A DNA stretch of 48,075 nt from a virus. The position numbers were made by a program, and so were the translations under genes. Numbering within the stretch: position 1 is the first letter of the stretch; each line of letters opens with the position of its first letter. Below, piece by piece: positions 1 to 10,660 of this stretch. Under the pieces are notes generated by a model. It searched no databases and was not told the DNA's origin. It was given only the letters and a program-made list of their open reading frames with translations. The DNA is taken from positions 1-48,075 of IMG/VR virus record IMGVR_UViG_3300042445_000616; one strand, 5' to 3'.

Positions 1-3668
<3,668 letters not shown>

Positions 3669-3686
3669 ATTAGGTCCTTGTTATGA

Positions 3687-3694
3687 TATTTATC
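3687..3694 (-). promoter_or_regulatory. T4-late-like promoter, RBS-spaced class
   Basis: GATAAATA on the minus strand, 18 nt before the GTG start of the Fe-S carrier gene, with AAGGA in between. It matches the T4 late consensus TATAAATA at 7 of 8 positions. Confidence 0.6.
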
Positions 3695-3716
3695 AATACC
3701 ATTTTATAACCTTAAT

Positions 3717-3723
3717 GTAAATA
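3717..3723 (+). promoter_or_regulatory. T4-late-like promoter, leaderless class
   Basis: GTAAATA ends 4 nt before the ATG at 3728. No Shine-Dalgarno is present. The same spacing recurs at seven other starts in the window, which favours ATG 3728 over ATG 3725. Confidence 0.5.
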
Positions 3724-3727
3724 CATG

Positions 3728-4015
3728 ATGTATATTAGCGTTGAATTTGTTAACACTCCGCACTATCGTAAAAGCAAATACGGTACAATGCATACCTATA
3801 TGCGTAAAAAATCAGTATTAGTAATGAGGTGCGATAGTTGCCAAACAGTATTTAGGCGTGACAAGGGCAACATGTCTCCTAAGCGAGTAAGCGACAAATA
3901 TTACCATGTGTGTGGTGATTGTGATGCTAAGAAGTTTGCCCAGAGTAAGGGCGTTGAAGCACGGCGAGTTTGGGATATGCCCGCTAGTAGTCTTAAGACG
4001 CTAGGCCAACTGTAG
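3728..4015 (+). CDS. Small zinc-ribbon protein
   Basis: A 95-residue basic protein whose start is the second of two tandem ATGs, chosen from the promoter spacing. Two CxxC pairs, RCDSC (C35, C38) and CGDCD (C62, C65), are 24 residues apart and would bind one zinc as a treble-clef or ribbon. The segment between them is rich in Arg and Lys. HNH nucleases and small nucleic-acid-binding phage proteins use such ribbons, but no HNH catalytic His-Asn pair is obvious. Its 3' end overlaps the convergent SOD gene by 23 bp. The function is unknown; nucleic-acid binding is a guess. Confidence 0.75.
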   Translation: MYISVEFVNTPHYRKSKYGTMHTYMRKKSVLVMRCDSCQTVFRRDKGNMSPKRVSDKYYHVCGDCDAKKFAQSKGVEARRVWDMPASSLKTLGQL

Positions 4016-4553
4016 CACTAATGGCATTCCAGTTGATAATTTTCCATTGATTTTCTAAATATCTTTTCTTATCTGACTGATAATCTAATGCCCAAGCGTG
4101 TTCCCACCAGTCCACAAGTAGTACAATATCTTGTTTAATTTCGTGATTAACGATCGTTTTAATTTTACCATCTCGAGCTAGGTACACCCATCCACTGCCT
4201 TGAATACCCATCGCAGTCTTAAAAAAGGCTTCTTTAAAGCGGTCAAACGTTTTAAAGTGTTTAGTTATAAATTCTCCAATTGGCCCATCTGGAGTATTAG
4301 TACTTGTTGGTGATTGATACTGACCAAACAAAATACGGTGTAAAAACGCACCCGCTTCATTAAAGTCTGCGTCACCTTCTCCGTCATTAAAACGAGTCAC
4401 GTATGCTTTGTATAACTTACCATAATGATAGTTAATAGTATCTTCGCTCAATGCCGGCTCTAACTCGTCCTTAGCGTAAGGCAGTTTAAATAGTTCTAGC
4501 GTTTTAGGCGTTTTGCCTTCGTTAAGCGTAATATGCTTGATAAAGTTATACAT
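3993..4553 (-). CDS. Fe/Mn superoxide dismutase
   Basis: A 186-residue protein covering the whole Fe/Mn-SOD fold: an alpha-hairpin N-terminal half and an alpha/beta C-terminal half. All four metal ligands can be placed: H43 (NYHYGK), H72 (AGAFLHRIL), and D148 and H152 (VDWWEHAW). It would convert superoxide to oxygen and H2O2 in the cytoplasm; there is no signal peptide. The usual NHxFFW segment is altered around H72, so the family match is real but divergent. Metal preference cannot be read from the sequence. A leaderless-type late promoter precedes it, and it is divergent from the 4593 gene. It may protect the oxygen-sensitive radical SAM and Fe-S proteins encoded nearby (inference). Confidence 0.92.
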   Translation of the reverse strand: MYNFIKHITLNEGKTPKTLELFKLPYAKDELEPALSEDTINYHYGKLYKAYVTRFNDGEGDADFNEAGAFLHRILFGQYQSPTSTNTPDGPIGEFITKHFKTFDRFKEAFFKTAMGIQGSGWVYLARDGKIKTIVNHEIKQDIVLLVDWWEHAWALDYQSDKKRYLENQWKIINWNAISATVGLAS

Positions 4554-4558
4554 AATGA

Positions 4559-4566
4559 TATTTACC
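4559..4566 (-). promoter_or_regulatory. T4-late-like promoter for SOD, leaderless class
   Basis: GGTAAATA on the minus strand, followed by 5 nt (TCATT) and the SOD ATG. There is no space for a ribosome binding site. Confidence 0.45.
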
Positions 4567-4574
4567 TATAAATA
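4567..4574 (+). promoter_or_regulatory. T4-late promoter, exact consensus TATAAATA
   Basis: An exact TATAAATA 18 nt before the ATG at 4593, with AGGAG in the leader. It abuts the divergent SOD promoter. Confidence 0.75.
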
Positions 4575-4592
4575 GAACACAGGAGATTAACC

Positions 4593-4817
4593 ATGATTAA
4601 ATTCATCAAAAGTTTTTTTAGTAAAAACGAAGTAGTAGTTGAGCCAGCACCCTATAAAGTAGAAGTTGCCCCAACTCCTGCTACAGTAGTAGAAGTTGTT
4701 CCAGCAGTGGCTGAACAGGCTGTACAAGCGGTAGTTGAATCTATTGCTCCAGCTAAAAAACCAGCGCCTAAAAAGCCAGCGGCTAAAAAGCCTCGTACTC
4801 CAAAAGCGGCAAAATAA
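4593..4817 (+). CDS. Small Lys/Ala/Pro-rich basic protein
   Basis: A 74-residue protein. It has a short amphipathic N-terminus (MIKFIKSFFSK), a Val/Pro/Ala-rich middle, and a C-terminal tail of PAKKP-type repeats (about residues 52-74) like histone H1 or alpha-proteobacterial histone-like tails. The strong AGGAG site and exact late promoter suggest abundant late expression. Possible roles are DNA condensation in the capsid or a membrane-tethered polyelectrolyte. No enzymatic motif is seen. The assignment is by composition only, so the function is open. Confidence 0.7.
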   Translation: MIKFIKSFFSKNEVVVEPAPYKVEVAPTPATVVEVVPAVAEQAVQAVVESIAPAKKPAPKKPAAKKPRTPKAAK

Positions 4818-4842
4818 TATAAGGGCATTGCGCCCTTATATT
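4816..4842. terminator. Bidirectional hairpin terminator
   Basis: A perfect 11-bp inverted repeat (AATATAAGGGC / GCCCTTATATT) with a 5-nt loop. It sits between the 3' ends of the plus-strand 4593 gene and the minus-strand uvdE operon, and its arms overlap the last codons of both genes. A-rich and T-rich flanks allow it to work in both directions. Confidence 0.8.
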
Positions 4843-5069
4843 AGCTTGTTTAATTGCTCTGAGTAACGAGCCATATCTTCTTGAATTCTAGCCTTACGCT
4901 GATCGTTTAGGTTAGGATTTTCTTCTAGCTCTTCTCTAAGAGTTTCCAACCTAAATATCAGTTGTTCTCGAGATAGCTTTTGGCTTGATTGTACAGTTCC
5001 ATGCTGGCGAGGTTTTTGCCCTTGCTTTCGCACATTATGTCGAACTGGTTTAGAAAAGTTATTGCCCAT
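4836..5069 (-). CDS. Small basic/coiled-coil protein overlapping the uvdE 3' end
   Basis: A 77-residue frame from ATG 5069 (a TTG at 5090 is the alternative). Its first 112 bp overlap uvdE in another frame. The N-terminal 35 residues are basic and Gln/Asn-rich. The non-overlapping part is a clear heptad-patterned amphipathic helix (about residues 38-77; QLIFRLETLREELEE). The helix-like second half outside the overlap argues that the frame is used. The function is unknown. It is the last gene of the queD-uvdE operon and ends in the terminator hairpin. Confidence 0.6.
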   Translation of the reverse strand: MGNNFSKPVRHNVRKQGQKPRQHGTVQSSQKLSREQLIFRLETLREELEENPNLNDQRKARIQEDMARYSEQLNKLI

Positions 5070-5986
5070 TCGTTTGTTTTTTGATTCCAATAAAAGTCGC
5101 TGTGTGCCCTCAGCTTTTGTTTCTTATACCCATCTAGAAGTAGTTGGCTGTGAACAGGAGCGGTAAGTCCGTCATGGCCCACAAGATAATCTTCACGAGA
5201 TACTGAATAATGCATAGTAGGGCGCATACCACGCCAACTATCCACGACACGCTTAACACGATTGTCTGTCGAAAGGAGATACTCCCCTTCGCGAATCCAA
5301 TGATGGTGAATATCGAGCACAATAGGAACGATATCGCTAATAGTAAGACAGTCATCTAGTCCCCACGAGTTTTCTTCGTTTTCAATTGTAATACAATTCC
5401 GGGCCTCGGGGGTAAGTCTTTTGTAGGCAGATCGAATACCTTCGGGACCTTGTTTACCCGAGATGTGTACGTTGATTTTAAAATCCTGGAAGGATTTACC
5501 GTAGCCCATGTATCTGACCATATCGGCATGATATTCAAACTCCTCTATTGATCGTTGGACAATGCCTTCGTTAATACTAGCAAGAACAACAAACTGGCCA
5601 GGATGCATAGAAAGACGGGTATTGCTTGCACGAGCACTATTACCAATAAGGATAAAATTGCGCTCGAGATAGCTAACAACATCAGGCCTGCGCCAAAAAT
5701 AACTCCAGTCAGACTGGGTATAAGCAGGAAGGATATCACTACTAATACGAACCATCCTAAGATTTTCATTAAGTTCTCCCACACGGTCTACAAGTTTTTG
5801 TGTAGCTGCAATATTTTGGACCATTAAGTCCCAGAGCTTTTGCTCTGCTACTTCTTTAGTCTGTCTATTTAACCAACTTATGGTAGTTGAGCCAGTGTTA
5901 TATTGTTTAGCATCGTCATCTTTTTTGATGCCGTTTACTTGATCGGCATGATCGATCCATTTACATGCGAAGCCTATTTTGCCCAT
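4958..5986 (-). CDS. uvdE: UV damage endonuclease UvdE
   Basis: A 342-residue TIM-barrel nuclease that nicks 5' of UV photoproducts and other lesions. Family features in order are GFACKW near the N-terminus, RISSDILP, LSMHPGQFVVL (about 126-136), YHADMV, KINVHISGK, ITIENEE (about 200), VLDIHHHW, MHYSVSRE, and AHSDFYWN near the C-terminus. These supply the His, Glu and Asp metal ligands. The start is ATG 5986, which overlaps the TAA of the upstream small gene as TAATG; the upstream in-frame TTG is less likely. Length matches bacterial UvdE. Together with the phage ligase it would allow excision repair of UV-damaged phage DNA, useful for phages of sunlit waters (inference). Confidence 0.93.
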   Translation of the reverse strand: MGKIGFACKWIDHADQVNGIKKDDDAKQYNTGSTTISWLNRQTKEVAEQKLWDLMVQNIAATQKLVDRVGELNENLRMVRISSDILPAYTQSDWSYFWRRPDVVSYLERNFILIGNSARASNTRLSMHPGQFVVLASINEGIVQRSIEEFEYHADMVRYMGYGKSFQDFKINVHISGKQGPEGIRSAYKRLTPEARNCITIENEENSWGLDDCLTISDIVPIVLDIHHHWIREGEYLLSTDNRVKRVVDSWRGMRPTMHYSVSREDYLVGHDGLTAPVHSQLLLDGYKKQKLRAHSDFYWNQKTNEWAITFLNQFDIMCESKGKNLASMELYNQAKSYLENN

Positions 5987-6156
5987 TACCAATGCCTTAT
6001 GACGCCTGCGATTATAAAAAAGTTTGTGATAATATATATTAACACAATCAGCGTTCTAATACAAGCAATTCGGTCCGCTTCCACGTCCGAACTGCCTGCT
6101 TTCTCACCTAATGCTTTAGCCCAAACGTGCCAAATTTTACGCAAATAAATCTTCAT
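5986..6156 (-). CDS. Small single-pass membrane protein
   Basis: A 56-residue frame from ATG 6156, overlapping the end of queD by 20 bp and joined to uvdE by TAATG. A charged N-terminal half (MKIYLRKIWHVWAKALG) precedes one hydrophobic segment, about residues 34-52 (IRTLIVLIYIITNFFII). It is translationally coupled to its neighbours. No family is recognised. Confidence 0.6.
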   Translation of the reverse strand: MKIYLRKIWHVWAKALGEKAGSSDVEADRIACIRTLIVLIYIITNFFIIAGVIRHW

Positions 6157-6643
6157 TCCATTCACGGTGACCTTCAGTAAAGGCCATGTTGCTTTGAGTT
6201 TCACGTACTTCTACACGATAGCACCATAGACGCTTTGCTTCGCCATCACCCCACATGTCTGGAATGTAAACACCATTAACATACTTGTACAGCATTTCAC
6301 TAAGACCTTCACATCCTAGTTTTGGTAAAACAACTATCTTAGCCATTTTCTTTTCTACTAACAGATTGTATGTTTCCATTTCTGGATCATCTGCGGCTAC
6401 AATAAGTGTATGATCAAATTGATCTTCTAAAATCTTTTTGAGTTCTTTTAAACCACCATAGTCAGCCGCCCAATTGCGGACATCTAGGTCGTTAGTGCCA
6501 AAGTAAAATTTCATGCTAAATGAATAGCCGTGAATTAGATTACAGTGACTATCAGCTCGCCATTGGCGATAGGCGCAAGGAAATGCGTCGTGATATTCTT
6601 TTGTGCTTGTATACTTATAAGCGACAGGTTGTAAAGTTGCCAT
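6137..6643 (-). CDS. queD: 6-carboxytetrahydropterin synthase / PTPS family (QueD)
   Basis: A 168-residue protein of the T-fold PTPS family. QueD makes 6-carboxy-5,6,7,8-tetrahydropterin from dihydroneopterin triphosphate on the path to 7-deazaguanines. Visible landmarks are CNLIHGYSF (C34, H38), DYGGLKELKKILEDQFDH with the D77-H78 dyad, and the C-terminal glutamate in VRETQ (E148). The usual HGH zinc motif reads HGY, a deviation worth noting. No QueC, QueE or FolE is recognised here. The PP-loop proteins downstream lack QueC's zinc cysteines. The gene starts an operon driven by a sigma70 promoter and has a good AGGAG site. It could serve DNA or tRNA 7-deazaguanine modification, with partners elsewhere. 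Confidence 0.88.
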   Translation of the reverse strand: MATLQPVAYKYTSTKEYHDAFPCAYRQWRADSHCNLIHGYSFSMKFYFGTNDLDVRNWAADYGGLKELKKILEDQFDHTLIVAADDPEMETYNLLVEKKMAKIVVLPKLGCEGLSEMLYKYVNGVYIPDMWGDGEAKRLWCYRVEVRETQSNMAFTEGHREWNEDLFA

Positions 6644-6716
6644 TGTTATATCTCCTAGTTAACAATGACACGCAGAGTTTATATTCCGGGATGAGCGTCT
6701 AAGTCCGGATATAGTA

Positions 6717-6744
6717 ATTATACGCTTTTATAGCGTAAAGTCAA
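6717..6744 (-). promoter_or_regulatory. Sigma70-type promoter for queD-uvdE operon
   Basis: TTGACT (6739-6744), 16-nt spacer, TATAAT (6717-6722), on the minus strand. The leader to queD is about 70 nt and ends in an AGGAG site. Confidence 0.75.
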
Positions 6745-6746
6745 TA

Positions 6747-8198
6747 TTATTGGCGAACAATTGCCCCAAACGGTAACCATGTCCCTGGCTCACCAGTAGC
6801 AACACATACCCAACCGATATAAGTAAATTCGGCAGGATTAGAGTTCCAACAAATATCGCCTTTAGTTGCTAATCCAGTTACAGGCGCACTCGCTCCAGTT
6901 GTAAATTTTTTATCAGCAAAACTAATATTCCCTTTAACTGCTAAATCTACAGTTGGGTCAGGATTATTAATTCCAACACTTAGCGGTCCAAATACTTTAA
7001 CAACTCGTCGACTATTTAATTTGTTACCGATTTCAATTTTTAAATCGTCTGCGTAGAAAGCCTGATGGCCATCGACGTTAACAGCAAACGAGTCTGTACC
7101 AGACACTGACTTTACTGCTAGTGATTTAACAGTAATTGCGTCAACGTCCACTGGCCCTAAGAATTTTGACTCACCTTTAACTACTAATGATGTTAGTGCG
7201 CCAACTGCTGTTAAGTTAGATTCTGTTACATTTGGCCCAAGTCCGTGTGCGGATAATACAACGGAACCGTTAATATAATATTGTTTATCTTGTGCTAGTT
7301 CTAATGATTCTGTTGATAGTAGTCTATCGGGGTTGGCTTGAATTGTTAGTTGTTTTGCTGTGCCGTTACCCAACCATACTAGGCCTTTTCCATAAATGTT
7401 ATCATCGCCGGTTGCTCTAAATTCTAATGACGTTGATTTTTCTAATCTAGTATCAGAAATTATGTTTTCAGCAAACAGTGTTCCGTATACACGTAACACA
7501 CCGTTTTTATAACGTTCTTCACCAATGTGAACCTCACCATCATTTTTTACAGTAATTCGAGCAGTATTATCTGTTACTAAGGCTAGGTCGTGATTGGTAT
7601 AAGTTCCAACAGTGGCCAATCCTACACTTGGAGAATCGATAATGATTTCAACATCGTTTTCAACAATGCTTAGGACACCGTGTGGGTTTTCAATGTTAAT
7701 TCCAACACGATTAACTGATGAGTTAAAGAACGCAAACTCACCAATAGTAGCATCACCGTCTACGGCTAATTTCTTTAAATTACCAACTTCTGTTAAGCTA
7801 CTCTTTTTAACTTGTGTACCTAGTTGAGTTAGGCCAATAACAGTGGTGTTATCAATTTTATAAGACTTATCACGGTTAAGGTCAATGTCCCCGTTGGTCC
7901 AAACTCTGCCACCGTTTTTATAAATTAGCTGTACATTACCCAGACCCCAAGTCCAACCTAATCCCTTGCCGTTTAGTTCTTCTTCGGTGTTAACAGTCCA
8001 CTGACCAACACCTTCAATTGTACCGGATTCTGTAATTAAGTTTTTAACTTTAACGGTACCGGCTGTTATAGTACCACCTACAGCGAGGTCGCTACTAACA
8101 GTAAGTGTTCCGTCATGTGTTATCGCACCCGAAGTTGATTCTAAAACTAAGGTTTTTATAACAATTTTATCGTCTTGGATAGTAAGCAAGTTGGTCAT
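6747..8198 (-). CDS. Phage fibre-like structural protein
   Basis: A 483-residue beta-rich protein built of imperfect repeats. A unit of about 100 residues occurs twice (about 73-170 and 255-350). Each copy holds a GKGL-x-W segment, DK-x-Y-x-I(D/N), and a L-x-x-VG-x-L-x-x-L-x-V-x-G tail. Such VGGTITAGTVKV-like N-terminal strings are typical of tail-fibre or appendage shafts. The C-terminus (GDICWNS ... GTWLPFGAI) resembles a small receptor-tip or trimer-capping domain found at the end of phage and marine virus fibre proteins. No collagen-like or chaperone domain is visible. It is preceded by a late promoter and has a 6-bp hairpin in its leader. The exact virion position is inferred, not shown. 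Confidence 0.75.
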   Translation of the reverse strand: MTNLLTIQDDKIVIKTLVLESTSGAITHDGTLTVSSDLAVGGTITAGTVKVKNLITESGTIEGVGQWTVNTEEELNGKGLGWTWGLGNVQLIYKNGGRVWTNGDIDLNRDKSYKIDNTTVIGLTQLGTQVKKSSLTEVGNLKKLAVDGDATIGEFAFFNSSVNRVGINIENPHGVLSIVENDVEIIIDSPSVGLATVGTYTNHDLALVTDNTARITVKNDGEVHIGEERYKNGVLRVYGTLFAENIISDTRLEKSTSLEFRATGDDNIYGKGLVWLGNGTAKQLTIQANPDRLLSTESLELAQDKQYYINGSVVLSAHGLGPNVTESNLTAVGALTSLVVKGESKFLGPVDVDAITVKSLAVKSVSGTDSFAVNVDGHQAFYADDLKIEIGNKLNSRRVVKVFGPLSVGINNPDPTVDLAVKGNISFADKKFTTGASAPVTGLATKGDICWNSNPAEFTYIGWVCVATGEPGTWLPFGAIVRQ

Positions 8199-8218
8199 GG
8201 ATAATACTCTCTTTCGAG

Positions 8219-8226
8219 TATTTATC
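8219..8226 (-). promoter_or_regulatory. T4-late-like promoter for the fibre gene
   Basis: GATAAATA on the minus strand, 20 nt upstream of ATG 8198. The leader contains a short inverted repeat (ATACTC / GAGTAT, 6-nt loop, 8203-8220) that could fold just ahead of the start codon. Confidence 0.6.
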
Positions 8227-8242
8227 CATGTTTTGCTAACCC

Positions 8243-9451
8243 TTATACTACTTTAAGTAGAATAATTTCTTCGTTTAAGCGACCGTTCATTTTAGTGTCT
8301 GTAGCGTTAATGTCGTCTAAGAACTTACGCAACTGTACCTTGCCTGCGGCCTTGAACTCTTTAAGTTTCTCTTCTGGCTTGCGAAGTGTTTTACACACAC
8401 TGGTAGTTTCGTTAAACCCAATAATTGTAGTACCCTTCACACTGAGTGTTTGGTACTCGGCAGCAACATATTTGCCTAGTTTACGACTTTTAGAGTTATA
8501 AACCCACAATTCTGTAGCCCCTACAATGTCTGTAGGATTAATACTTACAAGTTTTAACGGCTCGTTAGTTTTCATGTATTTGAGCTTACTAACAATCTTT
8601 TCTGCCGGAACAGCTTTCTTAGCACGTGGCGCACGATTAACCTTAGCTTCTTGTGCCAACATAGTACAAGCCGCCATGATCTCTTGATAGAAAGCAATTA
8701 AATTCTTAATCTGCTTTTTACTGCGATGTGAGTATCCTTCGCGCAACTGCTCGTCAGCTTTACCGCTAGCAAGCTCTTCTAACTCGGCTAAGTCTTTAGA
8801 ATAAAACTCTTTAATAATACGAGCGTGAGCGGCCTTTGCTTCTACAGCTTTGAGCAAGTTAAGCATTTTAAATGATTTTGGATCAAACGTTTCTGCGTCA
8901 GTTTGAAACGATTCAATAGCGTTTTCAATTTCTTCAGTCATACGCATAGCCGCTTCACGTACTCGTTCTTGAATACTCGGAGTATATACATCTGCTTTTG
9001 CGGCTTCTTTTTCAGCGGCAGCAACTTCTGGGTCGATATCGTTTTTACCTTCGGTAATAACTTTAACAATCTCTGCTCGCAACCAAGCGGCAGTGTCACG
9101 ACCTTGATTAAAGTCGGCACGTTGCGGAGTCATACCTCGATTCAAACAACAGGCAACTGCTCCCATTGTTGTGCCAACACGTGAATCTTTAACTTTCTTG
9201 AACGCTGTAATGTCAGCTTTGGTACAGCCAACAGTTTCCATCCATTTGGCAACGGCAGGCTTGTAACTTTTAATGTCACTTTCCAAACGATAGTAGTCCA
9301 TTGAGCGTTTAAAATGACGATGGAACGTAGCGTCATCCCAAGTTTCGCAACCTTCCCAAACTGGACTATGGTCTTTAACAGCACGAGTACGATGTGCTGT
9401 AACTTGGGCCTTAGTTACACGGGTCTTTTTTGTGGGTGCTTTAGTCGCCAT
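8243..9451 (-). CDS. Unknown early phage protein with coiled-coil middle
   Basis: A 402-residue soluble protein. The basic N-terminus (TKKTRVTKAQ) is followed by a Trp-rich segment (about 30-70), a long charged helical region (about 145-260, with many EKEAAK and EELASGK stretches) and a beta-rich C-terminal third. No catalytic motif is recognised. A textbook sigma70 promoter and AGGAG site point to strong early expression, unlike the late-promoter genes on both sides. A regulatory or host-takeover role is possible, but nothing in the sequence proves it. Confidence 0.7.
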   Translation of the reverse strand: MATKAPTKKTRVTKAQVTAHRTRAVKDHSPVWEGCETWDDATFHRHFKRSMDYYRLESDIKSYKPAVAKWMETVGCTKADITAFKKVKDSRVGTTMGAVACCLNRGMTPQRADFNQGRDTAAWLRAEIVKVITEGKNDIDPEVAAAEKEAAKADVYTPSIQERVREAAMRMTEEIENAIESFQTDAETFDPKSFKMLNLLKAVEAKAAHARIIKEFYSKDLAELEELASGKADEQLREGYSHRSKKQIKNLIAFYQEIMAACTMLAQEAKVNRAPRAKKAVPAEKIVSKLKYMKTNEPLKLVSINPTDIVGATELWVYNSKSRKLGKYVAAEYQTLSVKGTTIIGFNETTSVCKTLRKPEEKLKEFKAAGKVQLRKFLDDINATDTKMNGRLNEEIILLKVV

Positions 9452-9481
9452 TTCTACTCCTGTTTGTTTAGCAATACATGT

Positions 9482-9510
9482 ATTATACGTTCATTCTGAG
9501 GCATTGTCAA
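9482..9510 (-). promoter_or_regulatory. Consensus sigma70 promoter
   Basis: TTGACA (9505-9510), 17-nt spacer, TATAAT (9482-9487), on the minus strand: a perfect consensus match. Its -35 lies inside the last codons of the upstream radical SAM gene. It drives the 402-residue gene. Confidence 0.88.
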
Positions 9511-10660
9511 CCGAGTCTTCAAGCAATCTAGTAATATCCGGAACCATTTTGAGTATATCTAGATTACGTTCTTTGGCTAATGATAACGATCTTTCCCAAA
9601 ATTCTTTGATATCACTTTTTGGAGTCTTTAACAATTCAACTATTGATCTTTTAAATGGATTACCCTTGTCTATATTCCAATTACCTTGTATAGTAGATTC
9701 CCACTCTGTTAGTTGTCTTGTTAACAATATTTTTTGATTCGGCGGAATAATTGATAACATTTGCCATTCTCTTCCAGATACCCAGTCCCAATCTAACTCC
9801 CATTTGGGATAATTATTAGTCATAAACATAATAAATTGGTCTAATGTAAAAATATTATAAACGCTGATAACGCTATGTATGGTTAGTGTAACATTGTCTT
9901 TTGTGCCCCACCATTCGTTATATTGATCCATCACTTGTTGTACTTCTGTAAATTTGCTTGGCCAACGATACCAATCATTCACAGATCCTAGACCATCTAA
10001 ACTTACATCCAAATATATTGAAGCACATTGATCCATTAACGATTTTAATTCGCTATTCGGTAAACTAGTTCCGTTTGTCGATACTAATAGTTTAATCTTA
10101 GATAAATCTAATTTTTTCATAAGATGAATAAATCTATCCTGATCCATAAACGGCTCACCGCCAAATATCTTTAGTGTAGTTAACTGACTTAAATCTAAGT
10201 TGTCAACTATTGAGGTCGGGTGATCTATAAGAACTTTTATTTCTTTTCCTATCCTGCCTGCTTTATAATCTTCAGTACCCCATGTTGTTGAGTATTGTCT
10301 ACTACAACTGACACACGCAAGATTACACAAGTTACTAAAAGCAATATCTAACATTTTAATATGACGTAATTCTGTTGTGGTGGGTAATTCAGTATCTTGT
10401 AAACTATAAGTTCTTGTACTCATACCACCAGCATCTTCTTGTTTATAACATTGCTGACATGCTGTATTTTTTTTACCAGATAGCATGTCTTCCTGTAGTT
10501 CACGCCAGGGTGTTGATTTTCTAAAATCAATTGATACTGTACTGCCTTCCAAAAATTCTGTGGAAGGCCAAAATCTACAACAAGGTTCCGCCCTACCACC
10601 TGCTCTAATAGCAATGCTATCCCAGGGTAGCAAACACATTGCTCCGTTATCTGTTTGCAT
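9491..10660 (-). CDS. Radical SAM protein with N-terminal SPASM/twitch-like cysteines
   Basis: A 389-residue protein. An N-terminal segment with CLLPWDSIAIRAGG, EPCCRF and CQQCYKQE (C9, C27, C28, C68, C71) looks like a twitch/SPASM auxiliary cluster domain placed before the radical SAM core. The core has C112-x3-C116-x2-C119 (LCNLACVSC), GGEP at 167-170 and STNGT. SPASM/twitch enzymes typically modify peptides or proteins (family knowledge). It is the last gene of a five-gene minus-strand operon and overlaps the 813-residue gene by 14 bp. Its partner enzymes are the 813-residue and the 14786 radical SAM proteins. The substrate is unknown. Confidence 0.88.
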   Translation of the reverse strand: MQTDNGAMCLLPWDSIAIRAGGRAEPCCRFWPSTEFLEGSTVSIDFRKSTPWRELQEDMLSGKKNTACQQCYKQEDAGGMSTRTYSLQDTELPTTTELRHIKMLDIAFSNLCNLACVSCSRQYSTTWGTEDYKAGRIGKEIKVLIDHPTSIVDNLDLSQLTTLKIFGGEPFMDQDRFIHLMKKLDLSKIKLLVSTNGTSLPNSELKSLMDQCASIYLDVSLDGLGSVNDWYRWPSKFTEVQQVMDQYNEWWGTKDNVTLTIHSVISVYNIFTLDQFIMFMTNNYPKWELDWDWVSGREWQMLSIIPPNQKILLTRQLTEWESTIQGNWNIDKGNPFKRSIVELLKTPKSDIKEFWERSLSLAKERNLDILKMVPDITRLLEDSVDNASE

